A stretch of DNA of 14,201 bases. It comes from Modestobacter sp. (GTDB lineage: Bacteria; Actinomycetota; Actinomycetes; Mycobacteriales; Geodermatophilaceae). Location of the stretch: NCBI GenBank assembly GCA_025965775.1, contig JAOPWG010000082.1, positions 1-14,201 of the forward strand, read 5' to 3'. Positions within the stretch are counted from its first letter, which is position 1; each line of letters starts with the position of its first letter. This document shows positions 12,045-14,201 of this stretch, one piece after another. The notes under the pieces were generated by a model that had not been told where the DNA came from, did not search any database, and was given only the letters and a program-made list of their open reading frames with translations. The position numbers were made by a program, and so were the translations under genes.

Positions 12045-12953
12045 TCAGCCGAGCCCGGCGACCTCGGCCGCCCGCCCCGCCGGCACCCGCTTCCGCGAGG
12101 TGCTGGCGACCAGCCGGCCCGGGATCGGCGCCTGCTGTTCCTGCGGGTCGCCATCGGACCGGCCGGTCCGGACCCGGCGCTCCGTGGCGACGCCGTCCAG
12201 GCGCAGCCAGACCGGTACGTAGCCGGTGCGCCGCTGGAAGTAGCGGGTGCCGGCGCTGGTGAGCAGCATCGAGCCGCCCACGGTCAGGGTCGAAACCTCC
12301 CGGCGGATCAGCTCCGCGACGGTGTGGGTGTGCATCAGATAGCGGACGGCCGGCCCGTCGGGCACCGTCACCAGCACGGCCAGCCCCGCCCAGCTGACGT
12401 CCACGATGATCTCGCTGAGCGCCACCGGGTCGCCGGCCGCGTCGTAGGCCAGTGAGAACGAACGATCCAGCCCCGGCCGGGGACGCGGGATGACCATTGC
12501 CGCGGGCTCCTGACCACGACGGGAGGCGATCCGCGCCACCCCGTCGCGGATCTCCTGCGCCGAGGGCGTGCTCGTACAGGTGACCCCCGCGCTGGTAGCC
12601 CGCTGCACGTTGGTGCGCAGCGCCTGCCGCGGCCGGCCGCGCAGGTACTCGGCCTGGGTGTCCGGGAGTGTCAGCACGGCGACCGGTACGCGTCCCGTCG
12701 GCAGCCGGCGGTCGGGGCGGAACCAGCACCGCAGCTCCGCGCCCGCGGGGCTGCTGGAGAAGGGTGCGCTGACCGCCGGGAGCGACCGCAGCAGGGCCGT
12801 GATCGCCGCGGCTCCTCGCACGGACGCTGCCGCCCGGCACCGGGCCGCCCGGTCGGGCGCGGACCTGACGGCGGTCACGTAGCCGGCGGCCACCTCCAGC
12901 GCGGTGCCGCAGTCCCACTCCGACGACCTCCGGGTCGGGTCGGCAGGAGTCAT
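12045..12953 (-). CDS. GNAT/FemAB-like fold protein, function unknown
   Basis: 302 residues. The start is ATG 12953-12951, with GGAGGA five bases upstream (the frame extends to 13229 but is non-coding there). Residues 70-250 look like a GNAT-type acyltransferase fold. RQALRTNVQRATSAGVTC (about 109-126) resembles the segment LR.NVRRA..AG in peptidoglycan-bridge or GNAT-like proteins. The end MLLTSAGTRYFQRRTGYVPV (about 229-248) matches the closing strand and helix of such folds (..G..YF.R.LGY..). The acceptor, and whether it binds acyl-CoA or an aminoacyl-tRNA, cannot be told. Residues 254-302 are a charged, Arg/Pro/Gly-rich tail with no similarity that I can name, possibly a read-through after an old frameshift. 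The gene is followed on the same strand by no recognisable partner; the MFS gene upstream is separated from it by a hairpin and 256 bp. Confidence 0.55.
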   Translation of the reverse strand: MTPADPTRRSSEWDCGTALEVAAGYVTAVRSAPDRAARCRAAASVRGAAAITALLRSLPAVSAPFSSSPAGAELRCWFRPDRRLPTGRVPVAVLTLPDTQAEYLRGRPRQALRTNVQRATSAGVTCTSTPSAQEIRDGVARIASRRGQEPAAMVIPRPRPGLDRSFSLAYDAAGDPVALSEIIVDVSWAGLAVLVTVPDGPAVRYLMHTHTVAELIRREVSTLTVGGSMLLTSAGTRYFQRRTGYVPVWLRLDGVATERRVRTGRSDGDPQEQQAPIPGRLVASTSRKRVPAGRAAEVAGLG

Positions 12954-13163
12954 CGTCGTCCTCCGGGGCTGGGAGATCGGTGCCACCGGCCACGGACACG
13001 AAGGCGGCCGGCCGAGCCGCGACGTCCGCAGTAGAGCGTCGGGCCCGGCGGAGTAAAGCAGCGTCGGCCCCACTCCAGGACGTGACACACGGCTTCCCTC
13101 CGATGCGGCGGCAGACTGCCAGGGAACGTTCAGGTTGCCCGGCCGGCCGCCGGGGCCGGACGC

Positions 13164-13203
13164 GCCGCGGGCCCCGCCCCGGGCTCGAGGACGGGGCCGC
13201 GGC
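13164..13203 (-). terminator. Terminator of the MFS transporter gene
   Basis: CGGGGCCGCGGC (13192-13203) pairs with 13164-13176 to give 12 base pairs with one bulged base and a 15-base loop. It begins six bases after the MFS stop codon on the minus strand. Position and strength favour termination; there is no T tract. The remaining gap to the next gene (12954-13163) shows only that gene's SD. Confidence 0.55.
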
Positions 13204-13209
13204 ACACGC

Positions 13210-14201
13210 TCAGCGCGGCCGGGCCGCACCTTCGACCCGGGTCCCGGGACGCCGGGCAGCGGCGTTCTGCGCCGCCAACGGCGAGGCGACGTCCTCCAGT
13301 GACCTGCCCTCCGCGTTCACGCCGAGGAACGCCGCCACCAGGCCACCGGCGACCATGACGCCGGCGCCGAGCAGGTAGCCGTAGAACAACGGGCCCCGGC
13401 TTTCTCCCCCGCCGATCAGCGCGCCGTAGATGACCGGCCCCAGGGCGCCGAAGCACTGGGCGATCGCGAAGAACACCGCGATGGCCTTGGCGCGCACCTC
13501 CTGCGGGAAGATCTCGCTGACGGTCAGGTACGCCGCGCTCGCCCCTGCCGAGGCGAAGAAGAAGATCACGCACCAGGCGATCGTCTGGGTCGTGGCGGTG
13601 AGCAGATCGGCCCGGAACAGGACTGCCGAGACCGCCAGCAGGACGCCGGACAGGATGTAGGTGCCGGCGATCATCTTCTTGCGGCCGATGGTGTCGAACA
13701 GGTGCCCGAGGGTCAGCGGGCCGGCCAGGTTCCCGACCGCGAAGGCGATCAGGAACAGCGGCGCGGAGTCGGAGTCGACGCCGTAGAAGTTGCCCAGGAC
13801 CAGGGTGTAGGTGAAGAAGATCGCGTTGTAGAGGAACGATTGCGTGATCATCAGCGAGGCGCCGAGCACCGCGCGGCTCGGGTACTCGCGGAAGAGCACC
13901 CGGGCCAGGGCGAAGTAGCCGATGTTCTCCGCCGGCTTCAGCTCGATGGCCCGGTCCTCCCCCACCGGCGTGAGGGTCCGCCCCTCCTGCTCCACCTCGT
14001 GCTCGATGTAGGTGATGGTCTTCTCGGCCTCGTGCTCGTGGCCGTGCATGACCTGCCAGCGCGGGCTCTCCGGGAGGTGCCGCCGGACGAAGATGATCAC
14101 CAGGCCCAGCACCGGCCCGAGCAGGAAGGCGATGCGCCAGCCGATGCCGGGGGCGAGCTGGTTGAGGAAGATGTAGGTGCCCAGGGTGCCGATGATCGCG
14201 C
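13210..14201 (-). CDS. MFS transporter (metabolite:H+ / sugar-porter type), 5' end outside window
   Basis: The frame is open to the right edge (330 residues visible) and ends at TGA 13212-13210. It reads through 14112 with GTYIFLNQLAPGIGWRIAFL, so the GTG at 14112 is not the start. LPESPRW marks the loop after TM6. A long cytoplasmic loop rich in Glu follows (EHEAEKTITYIEHEVEQEG). Then come six more helices, with GHLFDTIGRKKM (the repeated D-R-x-G-R/K-R/K motif between TM8 and TM9) and YLTVSEIFPQEVRAKA (TM10-11). This layout is that of bacterial metabolite:proton symporters related to sugar porters. It acts in the cytoplasmic membrane and imports a small organic substrate that cannot be deduced here. 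The soluble tail ends in an Ala/Arg-rich stretch. Confidence 0.9.
   Translation of the reverse strand, partial: AIIGTLGTYIFLNQLAPGIGWRIAFLLGPVLGLVIIFVRRHLPESPRWQVMHGHEHEAEKTITYIEHEVEQEGRTLTPVGEDRAIELKPAENIGYFALARVLFREYPSRAVLGASLMITQSFLYNAIFFTYTLVLGNFYGVDSDSAPLFLIAFAVGNLAGPLTLGHLFDTIGRKKMIAGTYILSGVLLAVSAVLFRADLLTATTQTIAWCVIFFFASAGASAAYLTVSEIFPQEVRAKAIAVFFAIAQCFGALGPVIYGALIGGGESRGPLFYGYLLGAGVMVAGGLVAAFLGVNAEGRSLEDVASPLAAQNAAARRPGTRVEGAARPR

Noticed and set aside
11590..12999. A 469-codon minus-strand open frame spanning the phosphoesterase end and the GNAT-like gene
   Set aside because: It is Arg/Gly/Pro-rich with no domains and overlaps a frame with a good SD and a fold-like protein; a shadow of the latter.

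Overview
The window is very GC-rich with strong G/C third-position bias. It carries GAF-ANTAR and GAF-LuxR regulators, GTG starts and a probable leaderless gene. This points to a high-GC actinobacterium, and the protein flavour suggests something near Geodermatophilaceae (inference from gene content, not from a marker gene).

Left block, 1-2802 (mobile-element-like). It opens inside the 3' end of an HK97-type major capsid gene, which is closed by a strong hairpin. A membrane-anchored DUF4352-like protein with its own terminator follows. Next come about 550 bp of non-coding DNA holding four TGTCTCAG direct repeats, several dyads and an 18-bp perfect hairpin. The block ends with an ORF joining an excisionase-type HTH to an integrase arm-domain-like segment, with no catalytic domain. 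This looks like the eroded end of a prophage or satellite.

Regulatory block, 2788-7209. On the minus strand there is a GAF-ANTAR antiterminator-type regulator and a small HTH protein, the latter with a leaderless promoter overlapped by a dyad. On the plus strand there is an unrecognised ORF and then two GAF-LuxR paralogues joined by an ATGA overlap. The first paralogue carries a 9-bp tandem repeat coding for GTE, and the second has a divergent HTH.

Right block, 7393-14201. On the minus strand lies a standalone SNF2-family helicase, facing the regulator pair across a 13-bp hairpin. After it come a decayed alpha/beta-hydrolase 3' end, a tatA-like gene, and a divergent multi-pass membrane protein with a channel-like re-entrant segment. 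A strongly decayed phosphoesterase (PF04185-type) follows, with several frameshifts and internal deletions. Last are a GNAT/FemAB-like protein and an MFS transporter that runs off the right edge, both on the minus strand.

There is no obvious single pathway. The window reads as accessory chromosome: mobile-element remnants, signal-responsive regulators and at least two pseudogenes. No rRNA, tRNA or CRISPR array is visible. The best candidates for something new are the coupled GAF-LuxR pair, the repeat-rich recombination-like region at 1515-1903, and the divergent tatA/membrane-protein unit.
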